From Desulfuromonas sp. CSMB_57 (lineage in GTDB: Bacteria; Desulfobacterota; Desulfuromonadia; Desulfuromonadales; Syntrophotaleaceae), in assembly GCF_020194955.2 (NCBI RefSeq), contig NZ_JAFCIY020000023.1:248001-312000 (forward strand): 64,000 nt of DNA, in the 5' to 3' direction. A program made the translations under genes and the position numbers. The notes below the pieces were generated by a model. The model was given only the letters and a program-made list of their open reading frames with translations, was not told the DNA's origin and made no database searches. Positions 31,386-40,503 of the stretch are shown here, piece by piece (within the stretch, counting starts at the first letter, position 1; every line of letters begins with the position of its first letter).

Positions 31386-33459
31386 GGATGCTCACAGTTC
31401 CCGTGGAACGCACTTTGAGATGCGGCGCGATTTCGTTGTGGGACAGGCAGATCAGGTTGGGCAGGTAACGCTCGGTCAATCGCTTGACATGCGGACGAAT
31501 CGTTGGCGGACAGAGCAGGATGGGCGCCGTGCCGCCGTGGCCGTTCTGCAGGGTGCGCGCCAGGCTCTCCAGAAACGCCTGGGCGGTGGCCGGATTCAGG
31601 GCCAGATAACTGCCGTCGCTGGTGCGGTGGACCGATTCTTCGATGGTTTCCTCCAGGGAACGCTCCAGGGTCAGCAGTTCCAAGGTCTCGCCGTCAGCTG
31701 CCAGGCGGCTGCTGATGCCGCGGGCCAGGGATTGCCGAACCTGTTCGGTCAGCAGATCGGCATCCTGGGTGGCGCCGGCCCAGTCGGCCAGGGTTTCCAG
31801 GATGCTCCGCAAGTCGCGGATGGAAACCTGTTCTCGCAGCAGATTCTGCAGTACTTTCATGATGATACCCAGGGGCAACAGGTTCGGCGTCAATTCTTCG
31901 ACCAGCTTCGGATAGTTCTTGCCAAGCTGTGATAGCAAGTTCTGTACCTCTTGTCGGCCAATCAGCTCGTAAGCGTGCCGTTTTATGATTTCGCTGATAT
32001 GGGTGGTGACCACGGTGGTGCCGTCGACCACGGTGTAACCCGCGATCTGGGCACGTTCCTTCTGATCCTCGGTGATCCAGGTGGCCGGCAGACCGAAGGC
32101 CGGTTCCGTGGTCGCCACCCCCTTCAACGGCTCCGTGGCGATGCCCGGATTCATGGCCAGGTGATAGCCGGGCATGATCTCACCGCCGGCGATGCGCGTG
32201 CCCTTGAGCAGCACCGCGTATTCGTTGGGTCGCAGCTGCAGGTTGTCCTTGATGTGAATGGGCGGAATGATGAAGCCCATGTCCAGGGCGAACTGCTTGC
32301 GGATGGAGCGGATGCGCGGCAGCATTTCGCCGTTCTGATTGGCGTCCACCATGGGAATCAGGCCGTAGCCGACCTCCAGTTCCAGCAGATCGACGGACAG
32401 CATTTCCTCGTAATTGTCTTCGTTCGGCGTCTGGGCCCGGGCCGCCTCGAGGCTTTGGTCGTCGGCGGCCGCCGTCTGTTGTTTCTGCACCACATGGGCC
32501 AGCCAGGCCAGAACGCCGGACAGCAGAAAGAAGGGGATGTGCGGCAGGCCGGGAATCAGGGCGAACAGCAGCAGGATGCCGGACACCACCCACAAGGCCC
32601 GCGGATGAACCGTGAACTGGTTTTTCAGGGCACTGCCGAAATCCTCCTGCCCGGCGGTGCGGGTCACCAGGATGCCGGCGGCGGTGGAGATGATGAGGGC
32701 CGGAATCTGGCCCACCAGACCGTCTCCGACGGTCAGGATGGTGTAGGTCTCCGCCGCCTGGCCGGCGGCCATGCCCTTTTGCACCACGCCGATGATGAAG
32801 CCGGCGCCGATATTGATGACGGTGATGATGATGCCGGCGATGGCGTCGCCCTTGACAAATTTGCTGGCGCCGTCCATGGCGCCGTAGAAACTGGCCTCGC
32901 CGGCGATTTCCTGACGACGGGTGCGGGCCTCGCTTTCGTTGATCAATCCCGAGTTGAGATCGGCGTCGATGGCCATCTGCTTGCCGGGCATGGCGTCCAG
33001 GGTGAAGCGTGCCGCCACCTCGGCAACCCGGCCGGCGCCCTTGGTGATGACCATGAAGTTGATGATGACCAGGATGACGAACACCACCACGCCGACCACG
33101 TAATTGCCGCCGACCACGAACTGGCCGAAGGACTGGATGACGGACCCGGCCGCCGCCGGTCCCTCGTTGCCGCGCAGCAGGATGAGGCGGGTGGAGGAGA
33201 CGTTGAGGGACAGCCGGAACAGGGTGGTGGCCAGCAGCACCGACGGAAACATGGCGAAATCGAGGGCCTTGGCCGTATACAGGGAGATGACCAGAATCAG
33301 CAGGGAGACGGTGATGTTGAGTGACAGAAATATGTCCAGCAGAAAGGACGGCATGGGCAAAATCATGACCATCAGGATGGCCACCAGGCCCACGGCGACC
33401 ACGACGTCGCTGCGCAGCAGGAGGGATTTCCAATCGTTGGGCAGGCTGGTGGTCGGCAT
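31375..33459 (-). CDS. flhA: flagellar type III export gate protein FlhA
   Basis: 694 residues: about eight transmembrane helices in the first 330 residues, the FHIPEP-type loop (GAGRVAEVAARFTLDAMPGKQMAIDADLNSG) and a cytoplasmic C-terminal domain that docks substrates and chaperones (GLPATWITEDQKERAQIAGYTVVD). It forms the nonameric export gate driven by proton flow. The Shine-Dalgarno is AAAGGAC. The gap to flhB contains an inverted heptamer repeat. Confidence 0.97.
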   Translation of the reverse strand: MPTTSLPNDWKSLLLRSDVVVAVGLVAILMVMILPMPSFLLDIFLSLNITVSLLILVISLYTAKALDFAMFPSVLLATTLFRLSLNVSSTRLILLRGNEGPAAAGSVIQSFGQFVVGGNYVVGVVVFVILVIINFMVITKGAGRVAEVAARFTLDAMPGKQMAIDADLNSGLINESEARTRRQEIAGEASFYGAMDGASKFVKGDAIAGIIITVINIGAGFIIGVVQKGMAAGQAAETYTILTVGDGLVGQIPALIISTAAGILVTRTAGQEDFGSALKNQFTVHPRALWVVSGILLLFALIPGLPHIPFFLLSGVLAWLAHVVQKQQTAAADDQSLEAARAQTPNEDNYEEMLSVDLLELEVGYGLIPMVDANQNGEMLPRIRSIRKQFALDMGFIIPPIHIKDNLQLRPNEYAVLLKGTRIAGGEIMPGYHLAMNPGIATEPLKGVATTEPAFGLPATWITEDQKERAQIAGYTVVDGTTVVTTHISEIIKRHAYELIGRQEVQNLLSQLGKNYPKLVEELTPNLLPLGIIMKVLQNLLREQVSIRDLRSILETLADWAGATQDADLLTEQVRQSLARGISSRLAADGETLELLTLERSLEETIEESVHRTSDGSYLALNPATAQAFLESLARTLQNGHGGTAPILLCPPTIRPHVKRLTERYLPNLICLSHNEIAPHLKVRSTGTVSIHAG

Positions 33460-33475
33460 TGTAAGTCCTTTAATG

Positions 33476-33603
33476 GAGGCTGAAGGCTGAAGACCGAAGG
33501 CTGAAGTTAAGGACTTAGAACTGCCCTTTATGTCGAAAGCAGGACGTCTGCCTGGGGATTTCCTTCAGTCTTCAGCCTTCAGCCTTCAGCCTTCAGTCTT
33601 CTA
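33476..33603. repeat. heptamer repeat clusters in inverted orientation between flhB and flhA
   Basis: AGGCTGAAGGCTGAAGAC at 33477-33494 is repeated as its exact reverse complement at 33568-33585, within a longer tract of CTTCAGC units running to about 33603. The 18-bp arms flank a 73-base loop. The unit is the same as in the flgH-flgI gap and the fliF-fliG gap. Confidence 0.9.
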
Positions 33604-33610
33604 TCTGCAG

Positions 33611-34666
33611 TTATCTTTTCTTCAAGCCGTACACATAGGCCAGAATCTGGGCCACGGCCTGGAACATCTCTTCGGGCACTTCCCGGCCCAGGTCGACCTT
33701 GAACAGGGCGCGGGCCACGGGGACGTTCTCGACCAGGGGCACCCGGTTTTCGCGGGCGATTTCCCGGATGCGCAGAGCGACGGCGTCGGCGCCCTTGGCC
33801 ACCACCTGCGGGGCGTTCATGCGCGAGCGATCGTAGGCCAGGGCCACGGACAGGTGCGTGGGGTTGGTAATGATCACGTCCGCCTTGGGTACCTCGGCCA
33901 TCATCCGTCGTCGGGCGGCCTGTTGCTGCAGGGAGCGGATGCGGGACTTGACCATGGGGTCCCCTTCGCTCTCCTTGAATTCCTCTTTTTGCTCCTGTTT
34001 GGTCATTTTCATTTTCTGTTCCATTTCCCAGCGCACGAACAGAAAATCGAACAGGCCGAGCAGAATCATGATGCCGCAGGTCTGCATCAGGATGCGCAGC
34101 GCCACCCGGCCGAGGAAGGCCACGGTATCGGGCACATCCATGGCCACCAGGTCCAGGGCCTGGTCGAAATTGGCCGCCACCACCTTGTAGGCGGCGACGC
34201 CGACCAGCAATACCTTGAGCACGGACTTGGTCGCTTCGACCAGGGAGCGCTTGGAAAACAGCCGGGCCATGCCCGGCAGGGGATTGAGTTTGGTGAAATC
34301 CGGCTCCAGGGGTTTGCTGGTCAGCAGCCAGCCGATCTGCAGGTAACTGGCGAAGAAGCCCACCACCAGGGTCATGAGCAGCACCGGCGCCAGCAGCAGG
34401 GCCATTTCGCTCACCAGGTCGACGGTCAGGCGCACCACGGAGACGGCGGTCACCTCGAAAAAGGCCGCGCGCCGCCACCAGCCGGCCATGAAGCTGCTCA
34501 GCCGCCGCCAGAAGATGGGGCCGTAAAACAGCCACAGCAGGACCGTGGCGGTCATGAGTGCGGCGCTGTTGATCTCCTTGCTCTGGGCCACCTGGCCTTT
34601 TTCGCGAAAATCCTGTCGTCGCTTGGCGGTGGCCTGTTCGGTTCTTTCCTGGTCGGTATCCGCCAT
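33611..34666 (-). CDS. flhB: flagellar type III export switch protein FlhB
   Basis: 351 residues with the basic N-terminus DQERTEQATAKRRQDFREKGQVAQSKE, four transmembrane helices, and a C-terminal cytoplasmic domain containing the self-cleavage motif NPTH (VIITNPTHLSVALAYD). FlhB switches export from hook to filament substrates after cleavage between Asn and Pro. It follows fliR by nine bases. The conserved motif is intact. Confidence 0.97.
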   Translation of the reverse strand: MADTDQERTEQATAKRRQDFREKGQVAQSKEINSAALMTATVLLWLFYGPIFWRRLSSFMAGWWRRAAFFEVTAVSVVRLTVDLVSEMALLLAPVLLMTLVVGFFASYLQIGWLLTSKPLEPDFTKLNPLPGMARLFSKRSLVEATKSVLKVLLVGVAAYKVVAANFDQALDLVAMDVPDTVAFLGRVALRILMQTCGIMILLGLFDFLFVRWEMEQKMKMTKQEQKEEFKESEGDPMVKSRIRSLQQQAARRRMMAEVPKADVIITNPTHLSVALAYDRSRMNAPQVVAKGADAVALRIREIARENRVPLVENVPVARALFKVDLGREVPEEMFQAVAQILAYVYGLKKR

Positions 34667-34675
34667 GGCCTCTCC

Positions 34676-35452
34676 CTACAGGAGGCTCAGCAGCTGCAGA
34701 AAGCGATTCTGCAGCGCGGCGAACTCCACGGTCAGCATCTGCGCCATGAGATGCATGGTCAAGCCCATGACAACCAGGGCCATACCGATGTTGACGGGAA
34801 AGGAGAGCATGAAGACGTTGAGCTGGGGAAACACCCGGGCCATGAGACCCAGCACCAGGCCCGACAGCAGCAGTACCGTCAGAACCGGGGCGCTGAAGCG
34901 GATGGCAAGGCTGAACATGGCGCCCGTCAGATTGATCATGAAGGGCACCGCGCCGCCCCCCAGGGACAGGGTGCCGGCCGGCAACAGCCGATAGGAATCG
35001 GCAATCACCCGCAAGAACAGGTGGTGCATGTCCAGGGCCAGGAAGATGAGCAGGGCGAGAACATTCTGGAACTGGGCAATCAGGGGCGATTGCTGCTGGT
35101 TCTGGGGATCGAGGACGTTGGCGGCGGCGAAGCCCATCTGGTAGCCGATGACGGAGCCGCCCAGTTCCACGGCGCTGAAAACCAGGCGGGCGACAAAGCC
35201 GATCATCAAACCCACCAGACTTTCCTGGGCTACCAGCAGGGACAGGCCGAAGGGGGGCAGGGGGCCTGTCGGCAGACCTGGCGCCAGTACCGGAAAGATC
35301 GCCAGGGCCACGGCCAGGGCCAGGCCGATGCGCATGCGAATCGGTATTTGCGGGCTGCCGAACACCGGCATGGTGCCGATCAGGGAGGCGATGCGGGTGG
35401 CGCAGACCAGAAAACCCTGGATGCTGCCGATCTCGAACAATTCGATGCGCAT
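34676..35452 (-). CDS. fliR: flagellar export gate protein FliR
   Basis: 258 residues, strongly hydrophobic with about six membrane segments (IASLIGTMPVFGSPQIPIRMRIGLALAVAL; VGLMIGFVARLVFSAVELGGSVIGYQMGF). FliR joins FliP and FliQ in the export gate core. The true ATG at 35452 overlaps the fliQ stop as TGATG; the preceding TTG is not needed. Confidence 0.95.
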   Translation of the reverse strand: MRIELFEIGSIQGFLVCATRIASLIGTMPVFGSPQIPIRMRIGLALAVALAIFPVLAPGLPTGPLPPFGLSLLVAQESLVGLMIGFVARLVFSAVELGGSVIGYQMGFAAANVLDPQNQQQSPLIAQFQNVLALLIFLALDMHHLFLRVIADSYRLLPAGTLSLGGGAVPFMINLTGAMFSLAIRFSAPVLTVLLLSGLVLGLMARVFPQLNVFMLSFPVNIGMALVVMGLTMHLMAQMLTVEFAALQNRFLQLLSLL

Positions 35453-35721
35453 CAACCGCCAACCGTGGCGATGCCCCGGAAGATCTGGGCGGTGAAATTG
35501 ACCATGACCCGGATCATCCAGGGGGCGAAAATGATCAGAGTGACGAACACGGCGACGATCTTTGGAATGAAGGTCATGGTCTGTTCGTTGATCTGGGTGG
35601 CGGCCTGGAAGATGCTTACCACCAGGCCGACCACCAAGCCGGACAGCAGCAGGGGGGCAGACAGGAGCAGGACCGTTTCCACCGCCTGGCGGCCCAGGGT
35701 GACGACGAATTCAGGGGACAT
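35452..35721 (-). CDS. fliQ: flagellar export gate protein FliQ
   Basis: 89 residues with two transmembrane hairpins (VETVLLLSAPLLLSGLVVGLVVSIFQAATQINEQTM and IVAVFVTLIIFAPWMIRVMV), the standard FliQ size and pattern. ATG 35721 is used; upstream sequence overlaps fliP. It lies between fliP and fliR in the conserved order. Confidence 0.96.
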   Translation of the reverse strand: MSPEFVVTLGRQAVETVLLLSAPLLLSGLVVGLVVSIFQAATQINEQTMTFIPKIVAVFVTLIIFAPWMIRVMVNFTAQIFRGIATVGG

Positions 35722-35731
35722 GGTCTCTTTC

Positions 35732-36475
35732 CTAACCGAAGCTCTGCACCAGGGAACTGACAATCAGGGTCCAGCCATCCACCAGTACGAACAGCAGCAA
35801 TTTGAAGGGCAGGGAGATGATGACCGGCGGCAGCATCATCATGCCCATGGACATGAGTACTGAGGCCACGATCATGTCCAGGACCAAAAAGGGGATGTAG
35901 ACCATGAAGCCGATCATGAAGGCCCGCTTCAGTTCCGACAGCATGAAGGCCGGAATCAGGGTCATGGTCGGTACGTCCTCGCGGCCGTTGGGTTCCGGTT
36001 GCCCGGAGATTTCCATCAGCAGGGCCAATTCCTTTTCCTGGGTCTGGCGGAACATGAATTCGCGCAGGGGCACGACCGCCCGTTCCAGGGCCTGCTGCTG
36101 GTTGATCTGCTGGGCGAAAAAAGGCTTGAGGGCGGTTTCATGAACCTGGTTGAAAACCGGCGCCATGATGAAAAAGGTCAGAAACAGGGCCAGCCCGACC
36201 ACCACCTGATTGGGCGGCATCTGCTGGGTGCCCATGGCCTGACGCAGGAAGGACAGCACCACGATGAGACGGATGAAGGCCGTGGTCATGAGCAGGATGG
36301 CCGGCGCGACGGAGAGGATGGTCAGCGCCAGCAGAATCTGCATGGTGGTGGAGAGTTGGCCCGGACCGGCGGCATCGCCGACGCCGATGGAGATGGTGGC
36401 CAGGCTCTGGCCCCAGGCCGTGGCGGGCAGCAGGAGCAGCAGCGAAAGCAGGCTGTAGAAAAATGAGCGTTTCAC
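35732..36475 (-). CDS. fliP: flagellar export gate protein FliP
   Basis: 247 residues with a signal peptide (SLLSLLLLLPATAWGQ), helices TILSVAPAILLMTTAFIRLIVVLSFLRQAMG, MPPNQVVVGLALFLTFFIMAP and the C-terminal PFLVLDMIVASVLMSMGMMMLPPVIISLPFKLLLF. FliP is the central gate protein. The start is GTG at 36475, coupled to the fliO stop as GTGA. Confidence 0.97.
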   Translation of the reverse strand: MKRSFFYSLLSLLLLLPATAWGQSLATISIGVGDAAGPGQLSTTMQILLALTILSVAPAILLMTTAFIRLIVVLSFLRQAMGTQQMPPNQVVVGLALFLTFFIMAPVFNQVHETALKPFFAQQINQQQALERAVVPLREFMFRQTQEKELALLMEISGQPEPNGREDVPTMTLIPAFMLSELKRAFMIGFMVYIPFLVLDMIVASVLMSMGMMMLPPVIISLPFKLLLFVLVDGWTLIVSSLVQSFG

Positions 36476-36855
36476 GATGGCAGGTCCAGGTGTTGTTGCA
36501 GGGTCTGATCAAAGGAACCCGGCTGGGAGTCGTCCAGCCGACAGAGCAACTCGATGCGCTCGGCGGTTACCCCCAGCAGCAGTTCCCGGCCGCGAACTTC
36601 CACCAGGCAGAGGGCCTTGCGCGGTCCCAGGGGGCGGGTCTCGCGGATCCGGATGGTCGCTTCCCGATTGCCGGGCAGCCATTTCATCCAGCGGCGACTG
36701 GCGGCGTAGAGCAGCAGGATCAGGGCCAGTACCAGGAGCATGGCGCCCCAGAGGCGCAGACCGGCGGACAGGGTGCCGCCGCCGGCCGACTCGACGGCGG
36801 CCCGGGCCGGTGTCGGCACCAGCAGCAGAAACAGTAACAGACATCTCGCCATCAT
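36472..36855 (-). CDS. fliO: flagellar biosynthetic protein FliO
   Basis: 127 residues: a signal-like segment (MARCLLLFLLLVPTPARA), one transmembrane helix (LRLWGAMLLVLALILLLYA) and a soluble tail with IRIRETRPLGPRKALCLVEVRGRELLLGVT, typical of FliO. FliO helps assemble FliP. ATG 36855 follows GAGGACGCCG; the large upstream extension overlaps fliN and is not coding. Confidence 0.92.
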   Translation of the reverse strand: MMARCLLLFLLLVPTPARAAVESAGGGTLSAGLRLWGAMLLVLALILLLYAASRRWMKWLPGNREATIRIRETRPLGPRKALCLVEVRGRELLLGVTAERIELLCRLDDSQPGSFDQTLQQHLDLPS

Positions 36856-36863
36856 CGGCGTCC

Positions 36864-37172
36864 TCAGCCCAGGTTTTCCAGGCGCTCGGCCGGGCTGACC
36901 ACGTCCGTCAGGCGCAGGCCGTAGCGGTCCTTGACCATGACCGCTTCGCCGCGGGCAATGAGGCGCGAATTGACGTAGAGATCGAGGGGTTCCCCGGCCA
37001 GCTTGTCCAGTTCGATGATGGTGCCCTCCTGCAACTGCAGCAGGTCCTTGATGAGAATGCGGGTCCGGCCGATTTCGATGGACACCTCCAGGGGAATGTC
37101 CAGCAGAAAACCCAGCTCGCGGACTTCGCGATCCTGGGCGGCGGTTTTGGTTTGGTCCGGGCTGTTGGTCAT
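36864..37172 (-). CDS. fliN: C-ring protein FliN
   Basis: 102 residues containing one SpoA (FliN/FliMc) domain: LLDIPLEVSIEIGRTRILIKDLLQLQEGTIIELDKLAGEPLDLYVN and LIARGEAVMVKDRYGLRLTDVVSP. FliN forms the base of the switch ring and the docking site for FliH/FliI. The gap to fliM upstream is 215 bases, unusually long here, and holds a large palindromic element. Confidence 0.96.
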   Translation of the reverse strand: MTNSPDQTKTAAQDREVRELGFLLDIPLEVSIEIGRTRILIKDLLQLQEGTIIELDKLAGEPLDLYVNSRLIARGEAVMVKDRYGLRLTDVVSPAERLENLG

Positions 37173-37255
37173 GAGTACCTCGTTGGATGAAAATACCCGT
37201 CAGGGGCATCCGGGGAAAACAATGAATCCGAGCAACTGTTCAGCAACCTGAGAGC

Positions 37256-37360
37256 AGGGTCTCGCGACCCCCACGCCGAGGGCCGCATGAACCCATCCCT
37301 GGGGCTTGACCGGCGCCATCCGGGCGCCAGACACCCTCGGTGCGGGGGCCCCGAGACCCT
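37256..37360. repeat. large imperfect inverted repeat between fliM and fliN
   Basis: A 27-base arm beginning AGGGTCTCGCGACCCCCACG (37256-37282) matches the reverse complement of 37334-37360 at 23 of 27 positions. The 51-base loop contains an inner perfect GGCGCC-atccg-GGCGCC hairpin near 37311-37327. The gap has no credible ORF. The structure resembles a dispersed intergenic palindrome (REP/MITE-like), but only one copy is visible in this window. Confidence 0.8.
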
Positions 37361-37387
37361 TTGCCGAACAGGTACCAAGCCGAAGCA

Positions 37388-38386
37388 TCAGGTCGGACCG
37401 TTGAGGCCGGCGCGGCCGATGATGCGCACCGCCTTTTTACCCTGGTGGGCACCGGCGGCCGCGAGAAACTTTTTCTGGCCCTCGGCAAGAACCTGCAGGG
37501 GCGCGTTCACCGTGCATCCCAGGTCCAGCACGTCGCCTTCCTGGAAATTGAGGATATCCCGCACGGTCAGATTCAGAGTGGTCAGGCGCGCCGAAAGGCC
37601 GATGTCCATCTGTTTGATTTCCTGTTCCAGGTGCAGTTGCCAGGGCCGATCCTGGGTTTCGGGAAAGGCGGCATTGCGGGCGCGCATCTTTTCCTTCAGG
37701 GGTTCCATGGCGGCCTGGGGAATGAGCAGGGTCAGGCCGTCGGTGCGGAACTCCCCGGAGACGCTGAACCGCAAAGCCAGTACCGCGGCGTCGGCCGGCA
37801 CGATGTTGACCAGGCGCGGCGAGCTTTCGATCTTCACCACCGAGCACTCCAGGTTTTCCAGGGGATGGAAGGCCTTGTCCAGGTCCAGGCAGGCATCGGT
37901 GATGGCGCCGCGCAGCAGGTTGGTTTCAATTACCGTCAAGGGCCGTCCCGGCAGGATGGGTCCCGAATCCCGGACCCCTCCCAGAAGGTGCTCGATGATG
38001 TAGAAGGACAGGTTTTCGCTGAGAATGATCAGGCCACGCCAGCGCAGGGGATCGAGGCGGATGACGGCCAGCGCTTCCCTTCCGGACAGTTGGTCCAGAT
38101 AGGCATCGAAGTCATGCACCTCGATGCCGTCGCGGCGTACCGCAACGCTGCGCTGCAGGCGATTGGTCAGGGAAATGCCGAAATTGCGGGCAAATGCGTC
38201 CAGGGTCAGATCGAGGTTTTCGAGCTTGTAGTGACGCGGCCCCTGTTGCGAAACCAGGTCGAGGCGGGTGATGCGGCGCTCGCCGGCCTGGCTTGGCGAC
38301 GGTTCTTCGGTCTTGGCGGGGAGGTCCCCGCCATGCACCGCCGACAGCAGTTCGGCAATCTCTTCCCGGGACAGAATACGTTCCAC
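37388..38386 (-). CDS. fliM: flagellar motor switch protein FliM
   Basis: 332 residues. The N-terminal CheY-binding segment is RILSREEIAELLSAVHGG (resembling the LSQxEIDALL consensus), followed by a CheC-like middle domain (LENLDLTLDAFARNFGISLTNRLQRSV) and a C-terminal SpoA domain. The start is GTG 38386 preceded by GGGAGCC, ten bases after the fliL stop. FliM forms the switch ring that receives phospho-CheY. Confidence 0.95.
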   Translation of the reverse strand: MERILSREEIAELLSAVHGGDLPAKTEEPSPSQAGERRITRLDLVSQQGPRHYKLENLDLTLDAFARNFGISLTNRLQRSVAVRRDGIEVHDFDAYLDQLSGREALAVIRLDPLRWRGLIILSENLSFYIIEHLLGGVRDSGPILPGRPLTVIETNLLRGAITDACLDLDKAFHPLENLECSVVKIESSPRLVNIVPADAAVLALRFSVSGEFRTDGLTLLIPQAAMEPLKEKMRARNAAFPETQDRPWQLHLEQEIKQMDIGLSARLTTLNLTVRDILNFQEGDVLDLGCTVNAPLQVLAEGQKKFLAAAGAHQGKKAVRIIGRAGLNGPT

Positions 38387-38396
38387 GACGGGCTCC

Positions 38397-38885
38397 CTAC
38401 TGGACGACGAACTCCGTGAAATAGATTTTCTGCACCTTGCCCCGGCGCAGCGCGCTGTTGACCTCGTTGATGAGTTCCGCACGCAGCTGCAGCTTGCCCT
38501 GCAGGTCGCTGACTTCGCCAAAGGTCTTGTTGCTGACCAGCAGCAGGATGCCGTCGCGGATCTGCGGCATGCGCTCGTTGGCTTCCTTGATGGCCTCGTT
38601 GCCGTCCACCTCCAGGGTGATGGCCGCCTTCAGATAGCGGGTACCCTCGATATCCAGGATATTGACGATGAAGGGTTCGATTTCCACCATCAGGCCGGAG
38701 CGGGTTTTGCCCGACTTACCTGTTGCGCCGGCCTCCTCGCCCTCCGTTGGGGTTTTGGAACGGGTGTAGAAGAACACGCCGGCCCCGATGCCGGCCAACA
38801 GCAGCAGGCCGATGACGACGAACAGCAGTATTTTCTTCTTGCCGCGGCCGGCGGCGTCCTCAGCTAAGGGGTTTTTTTCCGCCAT
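38397..38885 (-). CDS. fliL: flagellar basal body protein FliL
   Basis: About 162 residues with a lysine-rich N-terminus, one transmembrane helix (KKILLFVVIGLLLLAGIGAGVFFY) and a periplasmic FliL domain (VEIEPFIVNILDIEGTRYLKAAITLEV). FliL stabilises stators. ATG 38885 is 17 bases after the motB stop; an in-frame ATG at 38906 would overlap motB. Located between motB and fliM. Confidence 0.93.
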   Translation of the reverse strand: MAEKNPLAEDAAGRGKKKILLFVVIGLLLLAGIGAGVFFYTRSKTPTEGEEAGATGKSGKTRSGLMVEIEPFIVNILDIEGTRYLKAAITLEVDGNEAIKEANERMPQIRDGILLLVSNKTFGEVSDLQGKLQLRAELINEVNSALRRGKVQKIYFTEFVVQ

Positions 38886-38902
38886 GGTATTTTCCCTCTC
38901 TG

Positions 38903-39658
38903 TCAAAATGGCATCTGATCGGCAGCGTCGATGAGATAAGGCAGTTTTTCCCGGTAATCATTGAGGTTTTCCAGAACAAATTCGACCCGTCGGTTCACGG
39001 CCCGATCGCCGGGACCGGTATTGGGGACCACGGGTCGCTGGTCGCCATAGCCGACGGCGGACAGCCGATCCAGGGGCAGCAGGCCCTCCGCGGCAAAAAA
39101 CTTGAGGGTCGAAACGGCCCGCTGCACCGATATGTCCCAGTTGGTGAGCTGGGGGTTGCCGGTGGGCAGATCGTCCGTGTGGCCTTCGATGCGCAGCAGC
39201 ATGGGCAAAGGTCGCACCAGATTGGCGATTTCCCGGAGGACGGGATGGGCCTCGGGTTTAAGTTGGGTTTGTCCCAGGTCGAAGAGCACCGAGTCCTTGA
39301 CCCGTAAGACCACGGCGCCCCGATCCTTGACCAGGTCGATATCCCGATCGATGCGCAGCCGGGTCAGCATGGTCTGGATTCGGTTGTAGAGGCGGCTGAC
39401 ATAGTCGTCGTCCATGGGCGCGTAGCTGATCAGCTGTGGTTTGTTGACCTCGCTGACGGAGGAACTCTGCAGGAAGCCAAAAGCGCCTTTCAAAGAGCCG
39501 AGGGCATCGAAGAATTTGCGTTTGTCGAGGTTGGCCATGGACAACAGCAGCACGAAAAAGGTCAGCAGCAGGGTGACCATGTCGCTGTAGGTGACCATCC
39601 AGGCCGGGGCTCCGGCATCCGCTTTCTTTTTGGGTCTGCGACGAGGGGTGTCGGCCAT
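38903..39658 (-). CDS. motB: flagellar stator protein MotB
   Basis: 251 residues with the N-terminal plug and transmembrane helix containing the essential Asp (TYSDMVTLLLTFFVLLLSMANL) and a C-terminal OmpA-like peptidoglycan-binding domain (LLRIEGHTDDLPTGNPQLTNWDISVQRAVSTLKFF). An alanine/lysine basic N-terminus precedes. It follows motA by nine bases and forms the ion channel with it. Confidence 0.96.
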   Translation of the reverse strand: MADTPRRRPKKKADAGAPAWMVTYSDMVTLLLTFFVLLLSMANLDKRKFFDALGSLKGAFGFLQSSSVSEVNKPQLISYAPMDDDYVSRLYNRIQTMLTRLRIDRDIDLVKDRGAVVLRVKDSVLFDLGQTQLKPEAHPVLREIANLVRPLPMLLRIEGHTDDLPTGNPQLTNWDISVQRAVSTLKFFAAEGLLPLDRLSAVGYGDQRPVVPNTGPGDRAVNRRVEFVLENLNDYREKLPYLIDAADQMPF

Positions 39659-39667
39659 GATCGGTTC

Positions 39668-40438
39668 CTAACGCTTGCCGAAGTGGGAATGACGTTCCTT
39701 GGGGGCAACATAGGCGTGCAGCCGCTGCTCGAGGATGCGCGGATTTTCGCCCTCGAGGATGGAACGCAGACCTTCGGCAATCAGGGTTTTGTCCAGGCGT
39801 TCCTGCTGGGAACGAGACTTTAGCTTGCCGGACAGGGGCAGGCACAGCACGTTGGCGATGACCGAACCGTAAAAGGTGGTCAGCAGGGCGACGGCCATGG
39901 CCGGGCCGATGGTGGATGGGTCGTTCATGGTCTGCAGCATCTGCACCAGGCCGATGAGGGTGCCGATCATGCCCATGGCCGGCGCATAGGTGCCCATGGC
40001 CACCATGATGTCCGCCCCCTGATCGTGGCGGTCCTCCAGATATTCGATTTCCCGATCCAGGACCTCTTTGAGCTTCTCCGGTTCATGGCCGTCGACGGCC
40101 ATCTGCAGGCCCTTGAGAAAGAACGGGTCGCTGACCTCCTGGGTTACGCTCTGCAGGGACAGGATGCCTTCCTTGCGGGCCTTGCCGGCATAGCGGATGA
40201 GCTGCTCGATGCGTTCGGCGGCGGAAAAGTGATGGGTGAAAAACGCCTTCTTGATGACGTTGATGGTGCCCAGCATCTCCTTGAAGGGATAATGCACCAG
40301 AGTGGCGCCGATGGTGCCACCGATGACGATGACCGCGGACGGGATGTTGACGAAAATGAAAAAGGCGCCGCCCTGCATGATGGCGATACTCATGAGAGCG
40401 AAAGCGGCCAGTATGCCGACTATGGTTGACAGGTCCAT
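39668..40438 (-). CDS. motA: flagellar stator protein MotA
   Basis: 256 residues starting MDLSTIVGILAAFALMSIAI, four membrane helices and the MotA/TolQ core (MGTYAPAMGMIGTLIGLVQML, PAMAVALLTTFYGSVIANVLCLPLSGKL). Ion selectivity (H+ or Na+) cannot be assigned. The ATG follows GAGGACACCC. It is the first gene of a long operon with a sigma-54 promoter about 65 bases upstream. Confidence 0.96.
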   Translation of the reverse strand: MDLSTIVGILAAFALMSIAIMQGGAFFIFVNIPSAVIVIGGTIGATLVHYPFKEMLGTINVIKKAFFTHHFSAAERIEQLIRYAGKARKEGILSLQSVTQEVSDPFFLKGLQMAVDGHEPEKLKEVLDREIEYLEDRHDQGADIMVAMGTYAPAMGMIGTLIGLVQMLQTMNDPSTIGPAMAVALLTTFYGSVIANVLCLPLSGKLKSRSQQERLDKTLIAEGLRSILEGENPRILEQRLHAYVAPKERHSHFGKR

Positions 40439-40503
40439 GGGTGTCCTCGAAATCAAGCAGCTGTTGATTCGCTATGGGGTTGTTCCGTCGGTGCCTAGGA
40501 TTG

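Noticed and set aside
33530-35863. Long plus-strand ORF of 777 codons antisense to flhB, fliR and fliQ
   Set aside because: It mirrors GC-rich codons of real genes, shows no domain and is a typical shadow frame.
37169-37378. Small minus-strand ORFs in the fliM-fliN gap
   Set aside because: They lie on the inverted repeat and show no ribosome site or family.
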